This document shows, piece after piece, positions 1 through 8,360 of a stretch of DNA of 64,000 nt. Source of the stretch: Neorhizobium tomejilense (GTDB lineage Bacteria; Pseudomonadota; Alphaproteobacteria; Rhizobiales; Rhizobiaceae). A model generated the notes under the pieces. The model ran no database searches, was not told where the DNA came from, and saw only the letters and a program-made list of their open reading frames with translations. The stretch is taken from positions 124,001 through 188,000 of the forward strand of contig PVBG01000011.1 of the NCBI GenBank assembly GCA_002968845.1, written 5' to 3'. Every line of letters starts with the position of its first letter. Position 1 is the stretch's first letter. The position numbers and the translations under genes are program-made.

Positions 1-35
1 GGCAAAACACCTCCGCAACACAAGGAGACGAAGTC

Positions 36-365
36 ATGATCACCTGTTTCATCCGCTACGAAATCGACCCGTTCAAAAAGGACGCTTTCGCCGAGTATGC
101 CCGCAACTGGGGCCAGGCGATCCCGCGTTGCGGCGCCGATCTGATCGGTTATTTCGGCCCCCACGAGGGTTCGGCGACGACGGCCTATGGCGTCTACAAT
201 ATCGACAGCCTCGCCGCCTACGAAGCCTATCGCGCCCGGCTGATGGCCGATCCGCTGGGCAAGGAAAATTACGCGTTCTCAAAACGCGAGCGTTTCATCC
301 TGAAGGAGGACCGGATCTTCCTCAGGAATGTCTCCATGCCGCACGGAGCTTTGGTAAAGCCATGA
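36..365 (+). CDS. NIPSNAP family protein
   Basis: A 109-residue protein with the compact ferredoxin-like layout of NIPSNAP proteins: it opens with a beta-strand (MITCFIRYEIDP), has an amphipathic helix rich in Tyr and Ala near the middle, and a second strand around residues 84-95. Family members are small dimeric alpha-beta barrel proteins with no agreed enzymatic role. The start is backed by an AAGGAG ribosome binding site at 21-26. Its stop codon overlaps the start of the next gene (ATGA, 362-365), so the two are translationally coupled and probably work together. Function beyond the fold is not known. Confidence 0.8.
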   Translation: MITCFIRYEIDPFKKDAFAEYARNWGQAIPRCGADLIGYFGPHEGSATTAYGVYNIDSLAAYEAYRARLMADPLGKENYAFSKRERFILKEDRIFLRNVSMPHGALVKP

Positions 366-709
366 TCGCCGTCATCTTCGAAGTCATCCCCTATATGGGC
401 GAGCGCCACAAATATCTCGACCTCGCCGGCGAACTCAGATCCGAACTGGAAACCATCGACGGCTTCATCTCGATCGAGCGTTTCGAAAGCCTCACCCTGC
501 GCGGAAAAATCCTCTCCCTGTCGTTCTGGCGCGACGAGGAGGCCGTCAAGGCGTGGCGCAATTTGGAAAGCCACCGCGCCGCCCAGAAAGCCGGCCGCGG
601 CGGCGTCTTCGCCGATTACCGCCTGCGCATCGGCCATGTCGTCAGGGACTACGGCATGTTCGAGCGGAACGAGGCGCCGAAGGATAGCCGCGAGGTACAT
701 GCGGTTTAG
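362..709 (+). CDS. Antibiotic biosynthesis monooxygenase-like (ABM) protein
   Basis: A 115-residue protein of the dimeric alpha-beta barrel ABM type. The pattern of an opening strand (IAVIFEVIPY), a helix, the segment ETIDGFISIERFES and the strand LSLSFWRDEEAVKAW is typical of this superfamily, whose members include heme-degrading and quinone-forming oxygenases as well as proteins of unknown role. It starts inside the stop codon of the NIPSNAP gene (ATGA overlap), so the pair forms one operon. I used the ATG at 362 because longer upstream reading in this frame lies wholly inside the previous gene. The substrate cannot be read from the sequence. Confidence 0.75.
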   Translation: MIAVIFEVIPYMGERHKYLDLAGELRSELETIDGFISIERFESLTLRGKILSLSFWRDEEAVKAWRNLESHRAAQKAGRGGVFADYRLRIGHVVRDYGMFERNEAPKDSREVHAV

Positions 710-713
710 ATGT

Positions 714-1166
714 TTATTCGCTACGTTTGATGGCGGCGAGTTTCCCGAGCTGCCGGCTTTCTTCAAGATGCATCTTGAGCAACTCGAACCAGTCGCTCGG
801 CAAATGGCCAATCACACAGCTGTCGTCGGTGTGCGGTCGGCTCGACAACCATGAAGCGGGCCGTAAATCAGGGCCCGGCCAGATGAAGACATTCAACTGG
901 TCGGTATAAGCCCAGGACGGCTCCTCCGAGAGGCCGAGATACCTCAGCAGCTTTGTTGGCAGAGGTAATGCGCGTTGGTGAGACTTCGGTTCGCTATGCG
1001 AGATGCCGAGGCAATAGACGATCTCTTTGCTTCCATCGCGGACGGCGGACAAGACGACAACCGCAGGGCGCGTTTTCTCACCGTCGTCCCTTGTTCCGGA
1101 TTGGGAATGCCAGAGATATTCGTAGGCGACAATGCTACCGACTGGCGCCGAAAGAGGGATTTTCAA
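714..1166 (-). CDS. PemK/MazF-like toxin, possible endoribonuclease
   Basis: A 150-residue protein whose segment KTRPAVVVLSAV (about residues 32-43) matches the strand that marks the PemK/MazF fold in mRNA-cleaving toxins. The family cuts mRNA at short motifs to stop growth. The copy is longer than a typical MazF (about 110-120 residues), and the tail carries the sequence GHLPSDWFELLKMHLEESRQLGKL. It begins with TTG at 1166, which overlaps the stop codon of the upstream small gene (TTGA), so the toxin is translated after its presumed antitoxin. Assignment to the PemK-like group is from motif only; activity is inference. Confidence 0.6.
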   Translation of the reverse strand: MKIPLSAPVGSIVAYEYLWHSQSGTRDDGEKTRPAVVVLSAVRDGSKEIVYCLGISHSEPKSHQRALPLPTKLLRYLGLSEEPSWAYTDQLNVFIWPGPDLRPASWLSSRPHTDDSCVIGHLPSDWFELLKMHLEESRQLGKLAAIKRSE

Positions 1167-1357
1167 CGCGCCCGATCCGAGGGTTTCCGGGAGACAAGAT
1201 TGCCCTCGTCGTCGAGATCGTCGAGATTATAGGGCACGTCCGCCTTGACCTGCGCGGCGCGGATCGCTGCCATTTCCGCATCGCTGAGCTCTCGAGCAAG
1301 AAGCACTCTTCTTGTCGGCTGCTCGCCTCGCTTTGCGGATGCCTTTGTGGTGGGCAT
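1163..1357 (-). CDS. Small acidic protein, probable antitoxin to the PemK-like gene
   Basis: A 64-residue protein with a basic, probably disordered start (PTTKASAKRGEQPTRR), a helix around LARELSDAEMAAIRAAQVKADV, and an acidic stretch YNLDDLDDEGN. It sits directly ahead of the PemK-like gene with a 4-base overlap, the usual antitoxin-first arrangement. A GGAGTG ribosome binding site lies just upstream of the ATG at 1357, and TTGATC/TATCTT boxes with a 16-base spacer (1383-1410, minus strand) make a plausible promoter. I do not recognise a known DNA-binding antitoxin family in it, so the antitoxin call rests on position and size. Confidence 0.55.
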   Translation of the reverse strand: MPTTKASAKRGEQPTRRVLLARELSDAEMAAIRAAQVKADVPYNLDDLDDEGNLVSRKPSDRAR

Positions 1358-1382
1358 GATTGCACTCCATCATTGTTCTCCA

Positions 1383-1410
1383 AAGATACGGCATGTGTCG
1401 GAATGATCAA
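1383..1410 (-). promoter_or_regulatory. Putative promoter of the PemK-like module
   Basis: Read on the minus strand, TTGATC (1410-1405) and TATCTT (1388-1383) are separated by 16 bases, close to a sigma-70 type promoter. It lies 25 bases before the antitoxin ATG. No obvious operator palindrome is next to it. Confidence 0.35.
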
Positions 1411-1471
1411 GCCGGCACCATCTTTCCACGCCTCAAAATTTTTCCCGAAATCGTGCACCGCTTCAGGCTTT

Positions 1472-1492
1472 GGTAACCAAAATAGGTAACCA
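1472..1492. promoter_or_regulatory. Direct repeat GGTAACCA upstream of ccrM
   Basis: Two copies of GGTAACCA (1472-1479 and 1485-1492), 13 bases apart start to start, lie about 50-70 bases before ccrM. Alphaproteobacterial ccrM genes are controlled by the cell-cycle regulator CtrA, whose site contains TTAACCAT. The repeats share TAACC(A) with that site but not the full consensus, so a CtrA site is only a suggestion. Confidence 0.25.
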
Positions 1493-1535
1493 TAACAGGC
1501 AGTAAAATTCGTATCGAGTAGAGCGTAGCGAGTAG

Positions 1536-2669
<1,134 letters not shown>

Positions 2670-2741
2670 TCCACCGGTCCCCGCCATATCGACCGAATGC
2701 CTTGTCCGGTTTCGTACCTCTAGTCCCGGACGAGGATAATT

Positions 2742-2781
2742 GGCGCCCGGGAAGGCTGATCCCGGGCGCCATTTCTTTTTT
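2742..2781 (+). terminator. Rho-independent terminator of ccrM
   Basis: A perfect 11-bp stem (GGCGCCCGGGA at 2742-2752, its complement at 2760-2770) with a 7-base loop, followed by a T-rich tract (2771-2781). It lies 72 bases after the ccrM stop. Confidence 0.85.
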
Positions 2782-2915
2782 CGGCATGGCGTTGGCAGCC
2801 TCTGCCGCCCGGCCAAACTCGACTTTGCGAAATTTCAGGTATTCCCGCCGTCACCTGCGCTTGATATCGTAGGTTGTACGGGGTTGAACGAATTTCCAAT
2901 TTAGCGTTTTTTAGA

Positions 2916-3686
2916 ATGTCCATGCCTGTCAATGGCGAGTTGCGCCACCGGATCGAGCGTGCGCTGGCGCGGTTCTCTCCAAGCTGGGAGGGCAGGGATG
3001 CCGCGCGCCGTGCCGTGGCGCTGAAGATGCTGATCCTCTGTGAACTGGCAGGCGGCCGCCTGCGCGTCGTTGATGCGCTGGGCCTCAACGACAACACGCT
3101 CGACAACTACCGTCACGGCAAGACCGAGCCGCGCCACAGCACGCTCAACATGATGGCGGAACTCGCCGAAGTGCCGATCGAATATCTCGGCAATGACTGG
3201 TCGGTCGAGGATGGAGTCATCCATTTTTCACCTCCGGAAATCCCGCCGGCCGGGTTTTCCGAGCCGAGCCCTGTCTGGGATCTCGCCGATCGCACGGTAA
3301 TCCCAGCTTATGAAGACGTCGTGCCCGGGCAGTCTTCCCTCGACACCACATGGGCAGCGATCCCCGAAGGTTTCTGGGCGAAGCTTTCGGTTGATCCGGA
3401 AAACATGCGGGTCGTCTCTGCGAGCGGCGACAGCATGTCACCGACGATCGTCGGCGGTACGCCGATGTTTGTCGACATCAGCGACCGCAAGCTGGAGGAC
3501 GGGAGCGTCTATCTGTTCGATGCCGGCGCGGAACTGATCGCCCGGCGGGTGCAGCGGTTTGTCGACGGCAGTGTCGAACTCCTGCCGGACAATTTGGAAC
3601 GGTATCGCTCGCAGCATGTCCTGAAGGACGGTTTAGCGGAGCTGAAAGTCGTCGGGCGCGTCTGCGCCGCGAGCCGGATCCTCTAG
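2916..3686 (+). CDS. XRE-like transcriptional regulator with S24 (LexA/CI-type) C-terminal domain
   Basis: A regulator of about 256 residues. An N-terminal helix-turn-helix region (KMLILCELAGGRLRVVDALG through TLDNYRHGKTEP) is followed by a linker and a C-terminal S24 peptidase-like domain. The serine motif is present (SGDSMSPTIVGG), but where active members have a lysine (usually in VKR) this protein has IARRVQ, so it may not cleave itself. I chose the ATG at 2916; 2922 is equally possible, and the frame remains open further upstream. No phage genes are nearby, so this looks like a chromosomal regulator. Its targets are unknown. Confidence 0.75.
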   Translation: MSMPVNGELRHRIERALARFSPSWEGRDAARRAVALKMLILCELAGGRLRVVDALGLNDNTLDNYRHGKTEPRHSTLNMMAELAEVPIEYLGNDWSVEDGVIHFSPPEIPPAGFSEPSPVWDLADRTVIPAYEDVVPGQSSLDTTWAAIPEGFWAKLSVDPENMRVVSASGDSMSPTIVGGTPMFVDISDRKLEDGSVYLFDAGAELIARRVQRFVDGSVELLPDNLERYRSQHVLKDGLAELKVVGRVCAASRIL

Positions 3687-3711
3687 GAACCAGCCCCGCG
3701 ACCGGACGGTC

Positions 3712-4326
3712 TTATACCTCGATGCCGTGGGCGATCAGGTCCTGCCGCAGCGTCTCGGCATCCTTGAAATGCACCGCCTGCCAGCCGGCCGCGCGCGCGC
3801 CTTCGACATTCGCATGGCTGTCGTCGATGAAGATCGAGGCTTCCGGGGTCAGGTCGAAGTCGCGGGCGTGCTTTTCGTAGATCCCCACGTCCGGCTTGAT
3901 AAGGCCGATCTCGCCCGACACGGTCACGCCCCGCGGTCTGTTGAGAAAGGGAAAGATCTGCCTAGCCTCGGCGAACGTGTCGGCGGCGAAATTGGTCAGC
4001 ATCGTCACGTCGTGGCCCTTGTCGATCAGCCCTTCCATGATCTCGACCGAGCCGTCATAGGCATGCGGCACCATTTCGCGCCAGCATTTGCGGAAGGCTC
4101 GGATCTGTTCCTCGCGCTCCGGATATTGCGCAACCAGCAGCGCCTCGGCATCTTCCCACTTGCGGCCGCGATCCTGTTCCAAGTTCCATTCATGGGTGCA
4201 GACGTTCTCAAAGAACCATCTGCGCTCCTCCTCGTCCGGAATGACGCGGGCATAGGGAAGGTTCGGATCGTAGTGGATCAGCACCTTGCCGATGTCGAAG
4301 ACGATGTGGTCGATCTTGGCTGCCAT
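3712..4326 (-). CDS. HAD family hydrolase (HAD-IA, YihX-like)
   Basis: A 204-residue haloacid dehalogenase-like phosphatase. Motif I is FDIGKVLIHYD (nucleophile Asp11), motif II is the Thr in MLTNFA, motif III the Lys in GLIKPD, and motif IV the acidic pair in FIDDSHANVEGA. The second Asp of motif I is replaced by Gly, as in the YihX-like subgroup that acts on sugar phosphates such as alpha-D-glucose 1-phosphate. A four-helix cap is inserted after motif I, which fits HAD-IA. It is convergent with the S24 regulator gene. The substrate is not predictable from sequence alone. Confidence 0.85.
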   Translation of the reverse strand: MAAKIDHIVFDIGKVLIHYDPNLPYARVIPDEEERRWFFENVCTHEWNLEQDRGRKWEDAEALLVAQYPEREEQIRAFRKCWREMVPHAYDGSVEIMEGLIDKGHDVTMLTNFAADTFAEARQIFPFLNRPRGVTVSGEIGLIKPDVGIYEKHARDFDLTPEASIFIDDSHANVEGARAAGWQAVHFKDAETLRQDLIAHGIEV

Positions 4327-4427
4327 GAATATGTCCCGGGAATATCAGTTCGAGGATTTTTCGCGCGATTCGGTAGCAAATGCCACCAACCTGGGAACGC
4401 ATGACGGCCGGATCGCGCCAAAGGCGG

Positions 4428-5720
4428 TCACGAATGCCCCGCGATATGTCCGACAAGGCGAGGTGCTTCCTCGGCGATCGCCAAGATGATGCCTGACTTG
4501 CGTGTGGAGGCAAAGTCCAGCCCTGCGAAGTAAAGGCCAGGCAGGGCGGCCACGCCATCCGCGTGAACAGGCTGTCCCGCACTGTCGAGCGCACCGGGAA
4601 GCCTCATCCAACTGAAATCGCCCTTAAAGCCCGTGCACCACACCACGCTCGTTACGCCGGAGCGGAAGAGATCGAGCGTACCGATCGTCGGGCTCGACTG
4701 ACACATCGCGACAGTCTCCGCCGGGTCCGGCTCCGCAACGGGTGCGTCGATCCCGGCGCGGCTAATATAGTCGTCGACATGGCGCTTGGTATTGTCGGAG
4801 GCTTCATCCGCGAAGCGGACATTCGCTTCGACATCGCCGGCAAACGAGAGGCTGCCGCCGTCCACGATGTCGATGAGACGCCCAAGAAGCACGACGCCTT
4901 GGGCGCTCAGCGCCTGAAGGCTTATCGTATGCGTCGACCCAAGCACACCACGCGGCGGGATGCGTCCGGCAAGTCGAATGACTTCCTCCCGGCGCCCGTC
5001 GAGAAACCCGCTTTCGAGCAGCCAGACCATGATGTCGCGACCCCGGTAGCGCCGTGGCAGCCGTCCGACACGACTGGTCGCAAGGAGGACCGTTCGACCC
5101 GCGCCCGCTAATTCTTCCGCGATCTGAACACCAGATTGGCCGCCTCCGACCACCAGCACCGCTCCGTCGGGCAGATCGGCAGCGCTGCGGTAGCCGGAAG
5201 CGTTGATCTGGTGGAGAGCGGGCGTCAACGTGGCGGCCCAGACCGGGCGCACCGGACAATTCAGGCTGCCGCTTGCGACGATCACATTGCGTGCCAAAAG
5301 CGTGCCGCGTGAGGTACTCAGTCGATAGGCGCCATTCTCGTGCGTAAGTTCGCTCACGGCAGTATCAGGTTCGATCGGCAGCGCGTTGCGCTCGGCGAAG
5401 TCCTCAAGGAGAGCGACGAACTGGTCGCGCGTCAGGGCGCCATCCGGATCCGGACCGTCATAGCAGTCGCCCGGCATGACGGTCTGCACGTTGGGAGTAT
5501 TCATCCGAAAGGAATCCCATCGCTGCGCGCGCCAGGTCTCTCCTATGCGGCCCCGCTCCAACACGCTGTGGCGCAGGCCCCGTCGCGCCAGCCAGTAGCT
5601 GACACCCAGGCCGGCCCAACCGGCCCCGATGACGACAGCATCGAGAACATCGCTGTCATCAGTCATTTGCTGCGGTGATCGCATAATTGCCCCGGCAATT
5701 TCGTCATCCCCGCGCAGCAT
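4428..5720 (-). CDS. FAD-dependent oxidoreductase, flavin monooxygenase-like
   Basis: A 430-residue flavoprotein with an N-terminal FAD-binding Rossmann motif (VIGAGWAGLGVSYWLA) and a second dinucleotide motif for NAD(P)H (VVGGGQSGVQIAEELA). The segment GETWRAQRWDSFRMNTP is typical of flavin-containing monooxygenases of the CzcO/YhiN-like group that includes Baeyer-Villiger-type enzymes. The C-terminal part shows the usual FAD-contact segment (GLYFAGLDFASTRKSGIILA). An alternative start at 5666 would put the FAD motif nearer the N terminus, as is common in this family. It has no operon partner. The substrate is unknown. Confidence 0.8.
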   Translation of the reverse strand: MLRGDDEIAGAIMRSPQQMTDDSDVLDAVVIGAGWAGLGVSYWLARRGLRHSVLERGRIGETWRAQRWDSFRMNTPNVQTVMPGDCYDGPDPDGALTRDQFVALLEDFAERNALPIEPDTAVSELTHENGAYRLSTSRGTLLARNVIVASGSLNCPVRPVWAATLTPALHQINASGYRSAADLPDGAVLVVGGGQSGVQIAEELAGAGRTVLLATSRVGRLPRRYRGRDIMVWLLESGFLDGRREEVIRLAGRIPPRGVLGSTHTISLQALSAQGVVLLGRLIDIVDGGSLSFAGDVEANVRFADEASDNTKRHVDDYISRAGIDAPVAEPDPAETVAMCQSSPTIGTLDLFRSGVTSVVWCTGFKGDFSWMRLPGALDSAGQPVHADGVAALPGLYFAGLDFASTRKSGIILAIAEEAPRLVGHIAGHS

Positions 5721-5804
5721 TAAGCCTTGTCCGCGGCAATGAGTCCAGCACCGCCGATTCCCCCGACTGGCCGAGCGGGATTATCGATGGTAGTCGCTAC
5801 ATAA

Positions 5805-6884
5805 TCACGCTTTTTCGAAGGCCAGTGGAATAGCCTGGGTGATCGCTTTTTTCATCACCGTAGGCAAGGCCTGGGCCTCGAGATTCGTGACCGGCTCCCA
5901 CCAGCCGTCGGCGGTGGCGACCTTCGCGGTCTTCGCCCGGAAGACCGAGAGCCTCAGTTCGAAATGGGTGAAGACGTGGGTTACGGAGCCCGATGCCTCC
6001 CATGCGGCGGGGAAGGGGGCATGGTCGGTCGTGGTCCCGCCGTCGAGGCGCGACGTCCAGGCGGTGGTCGGCACTTCGGTCATTCCGCCGAGCAGCCCGC
6101 TGTCGACCCGCCGCCGCAATAGCACTTCGCCCTCCGGCGTCACGGCCACGAAGACGGCGCCGAACCGCACGGGCTTTTCCTTCTTCGCTGCCTTGACCGG
6201 AAACCGTTCCGGGTCGTGTTCTGCAAGGGCCAGACAGTCGTCGCGGAAGGGACAGAGAGCGCAGGCCGGCCGTTTCGGAGTGCAGATGGTCGCGCCGAGA
6301 TCCATCATGGCCTGCGCGAAATCGCCGGGCCGCTCAGTCGGCGTCAGTTCAGCCACCCTTGCCTTCATCGCCGGTTTGGAGCCCGGAAGCGGCGCGTCGA
6401 TGGCGTAAAGCCGCGAAATCACCCGCTCGACATTGCCGTCCATGACCGCGGACTGGCGGTTGAAGGCGATGGCAGAGACGGCGGCGGACGTATAGTCGCC
6501 GATGCCGGGAAGCGCTCGCAGGCCTTCCTCGGTGTCGGGAAACACACCGCCATGCTCGGCCGCCACCGCTTCGGCGCATTTTTTCAGGTTGCGGGCGCGG
6601 GCGTAATAACCGAGCCCCGCCCAGGCCGCCATCACGTCCTCGACCGGGGCGGCGGCAAGGTCGGTCACCTTGGGCCAGAGCGTCAGGAACTTGGCGAAAT
6701 AGGGTTTCACCGCCTGCACGGTGGTCTGCTGCAGCATCACTTCCGAAAGCCAGACGTGGTAGGGATCGGCCCGTTTTCCGGCCTTTGCCGCAGCCGGGCT
6801 TACCCGCCATGGAAGCTCCCGATGGTGCCGGTCGTACCAGGTCAGCAGCTTCTGCGCATGGGTGATGTGGATCGTCTGGAGCAT
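5805..6884 (-). CDS. mutY: A/G-specific adenine DNA glycosylase MutY
   Basis: A 359-residue base-excision repair enzyme that removes adenine mispaired with 8-oxoguanine. The catalytic Glu sits in SEVMLQQTTV, the helix-hairpin-helix in LRALPGIGDYTSAAV, and the catalytic Asp in VMDGNVERVISR. The [4Fe-4S] cluster ligands have the expected C-X6-C-X2-C-X5-C spacing (CTPKRPACALCPFRDDC). The C-terminal third (RFGAVFVAVTPEGEVLLRRR...) is the NUDIX-like domain that reads 8-oxoguanine. Divergent from the DUF721 gene by fewer than 90 bases, as in many Rhizobiales. Confidence 0.95.
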   Translation of the reverse strand: MLQTIHITHAQKLLTWYDRHHRELPWRVSPAAAKAGKRADPYHVWLSEVMLQQTTVQAVKPYFAKFLTLWPKVTDLAAAPVEDVMAAWAGLGYYARARNLKKCAEAVAAEHGGVFPDTEEGLRALPGIGDYTSAAVSAIAFNRQSAVMDGNVERVISRLYAIDAPLPGSKPAMKARVAELTPTERPGDFAQAMMDLGATICTPKRPACALCPFRDDCLALAEHDPERFPVKAAKKEKPVRFGAVFVAVTPEGEVLLRRRVDSGLLGGMTEVPTTAWTSRLDGGTTTDHAPFPAAWEASGSVTHVFTHFELRLSVFRAKTAKVATADGWWEPVTNLEAQALPTVMKKAITQAIPLAFEKA

Positions 6885-6971
6885 TGTTTGCCGTAATGGG
6901 AAGAGATGGCGTATAGTTGTGGGAATAGTGCGCCGGCATCAAGGCCTGCCGGGGCCGCAATGGCGGGCGTC

Positions 6972-7475
6972 ATGAGTTATCCCAAGAAACGCGAGCTGCA
7001 GATATCGGAGATCGCGAACGGCATCATCGATCCGGTGCTCGCCCGCCGCGCCGGCATCTCGACGGCGCTGCTCGGCTCCTGGGACGAGATCGCCGGCGAA
7101 GACTTTGCCGATTGCACGCGGCCGGAAAAGATCGCCTGGCCGCGCCGCGACGAAGGCACCGGTTCCGGCGGCGGTCATCAGGCGGGTGTGCTGACGATCG
7201 CCTGCGAAGGGGCGCGGGCGCTTTTCCTCACCCATGCCCAAGGCGAACTGATCGCCCGCATCAACGGCTTTTTCGGTTTTCCGGCGGTGCGTCAGATCCG
7301 CATCGTCCAGAAGCCGGTCTCCCGGACCTTCAAGCATCCCCGCAAGCCGCCGCCCTTGAAGGGTGAGGCCGCCAAGCGGCTGGAAACCATGATGGAAGGC
7401 ATCGAAAGCGAGGCCCTCAGGAAGGCCGTGGCAAGGCTCGGCACCGCCGTGCTGCAGCAGAAACGCAAGGTCTGA
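6972..7475 (+). CDS. DUF721 (DciA-like) protein, possible replicative helicase partner
   Basis: About 167 residues. The start region (SYPKKRELQISEIANGIIDPVLARRAGISTALLGSWDEIAGEDFADCTRP) is the DUF721 signature, with the conserved Trp in the SWDEIAG segment and an L-x-I-x-C-x-x-x-A-x-x-L strand (LTIACEGARALFL). DUF721 proteins in other bacteria include DciA, which helps load the replicative helicase DnaB; in the alphaproteobacteria this function is inferred. I chose the ATG at 6972; 6960 is an alternative. The mutY-DUF721-dsbA-smc order is a familiar rhizobial arrangement and suggests a DNA maintenance context. Confidence 0.75.
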   Translation: MSYPKKRELQISEIANGIIDPVLARRAGISTALLGSWDEIAGEDFADCTRPEKIAWPRRDEGTGSGGGHQAGVLTIACEGARALFLTHAQGELIARINGFFGFPAVRQIRIVQKPVSRTFKHPRKPPPLKGEAAKRLETMMEGIESEALRKAVARLGTAVLQQKRKV

Positions 7476-7619
7476 GAGAGAAGCCCGCCGATCCTCTTGA
7501 TAGATCTCCGATTTGTCACAATTCTTTGAAGAGATTTGCCTATCGACAGCTTGTTCGCGCTGGGGCGCCGCGATACGGAATGTCACCTCTATTGAAGATC
7601 TCTCGCACACGGGTGTTCC

Positions 7620-8324
7620 ATGCAGATGAACGAAATGACCATGACCAGGCGCGCGCTTCTCGGCGGAGTGGCAGTCACCGCTGTTTGCCTAGCCTTGCCG
7701 CTTGGTACTTCCGAAGCTTTCGCGCAGGAATTGCCGGAGTCCCAGGGCACCGTGGACATGGCCGCTGCAGTGAAGCCGGGTCCGCTGCCGGAAATGGCGC
7801 TGGGTGACGAAAAGGCGAAGGTCACGATCATCGAATACATGTCGATGACCTGCCCGCATTGTGCCAATTTCCACAACAAGACCTTCGAGACGATCAAGAC
7901 CAAGTATATCGACACCGGCAAGGTGCGCTTCATCCTCCGCGAATTCCCGTTCGATCCGGTCGCGACCGCCGCTTTCATGCTTGCCCGCTGCAGCCCGCAG
8001 AACGCCGCCGAGCTTTCGACGCCCGCCCAGTATTTCCCGATGGTCTCGATGCTCTTCAAGCAGCAGCGCGGCTGGGCGGCGCCCGCGGACGGAAATGTGC
8101 GCAATGCGCTGCTCCAGGCGGTCAAACTCGCAGGTTACTCACAGCAGACTTTCGAGGCCTGCTTGACGAACCAGAAGCTTCTCGATGAAGTGAACGCCGT
8201 CGTTAAGAGGGGCGCGGACGAGTTTGGCGTCAATTCCACGCCGACCTTCCTGATTGGCGGCAAGAAGTATTCGGGAGATATGTCTGTTGAATCCATGTCC
8301 AAGCTCATCGACAGCCTGTTGTGA
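7620..8324 (+). CDS. Periplasmic DsbA family thiol:disulfide oxidoreductase
   Basis: A 234-residue exported protein. The N terminus has Arg-Arg followed by a hydrophobic stretch (TMTRRALLGGVAVTAVCLALPLG), so export by Sec or TAT is likely, with cleavage near AFAQ. The thioredoxin active site is CPHC at residues 78-81, and the cis-proline loop is seen in VNSTPTFLIGG. Between them lies a helical insertion as in DsbA/DsbG-like proteins. It probably forms or isomerises disulfide bonds in envelope proteins. The smc gene starts 36 bases downstream, so the two may be co-transcribed. Starts at 7626 or 7635 are possible; no clear ribosome binding site decides. Confidence 0.85.
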   Translation: MQMNEMTMTRRALLGGVAVTAVCLALPLGTSEAFAQELPESQGTVDMAAAVKPGPLPEMALGDEKAKVTIIEYMSMTCPHCANFHNKTFETIKTKYIDTGKVRFILREFPFDPVATAAFMLARCSPQNAAELSTPAQYFPMVSMLFKQQRGWAAPADGNVRNALLQAVKLAGYSQQTFEACLTNQKLLDEVNAVVKRGADEFGVNSTPTFLIGGKKYSGDMSVESMSKLIDSLL

Positions 8325-8330
8325 GCACGC

Positions 8331-8347
8331 CTTCCCCGACGGGAAGG
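8331..8347. repeat. Short hairpin between dsbA-like gene and smc
   Basis: CCTTCCC and GGGAAGG around a short loop form a 7-bp hairpin in the 36-base gap. There is no T-tract, so it is not a clear terminator. It resembles the ends of the mosaic palindromes found elsewhere in the window. Confidence 0.35.
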
Positions 8348-8360
8348 TGAGGGGCGCGGC

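Noticed and set aside
1472..1492. Full CtrA binding site before ccrM
   Set aside because: Only a partial match (GGTAACCA repeats); listed as a weak regulatory feature, not as a firm CtrA site.
2916..3686. S24-type regulator as evidence of a prophage
   Set aside because: No phage structural, lysis or integrase genes are near, and flanking genes are chromosomal housekeeping genes.
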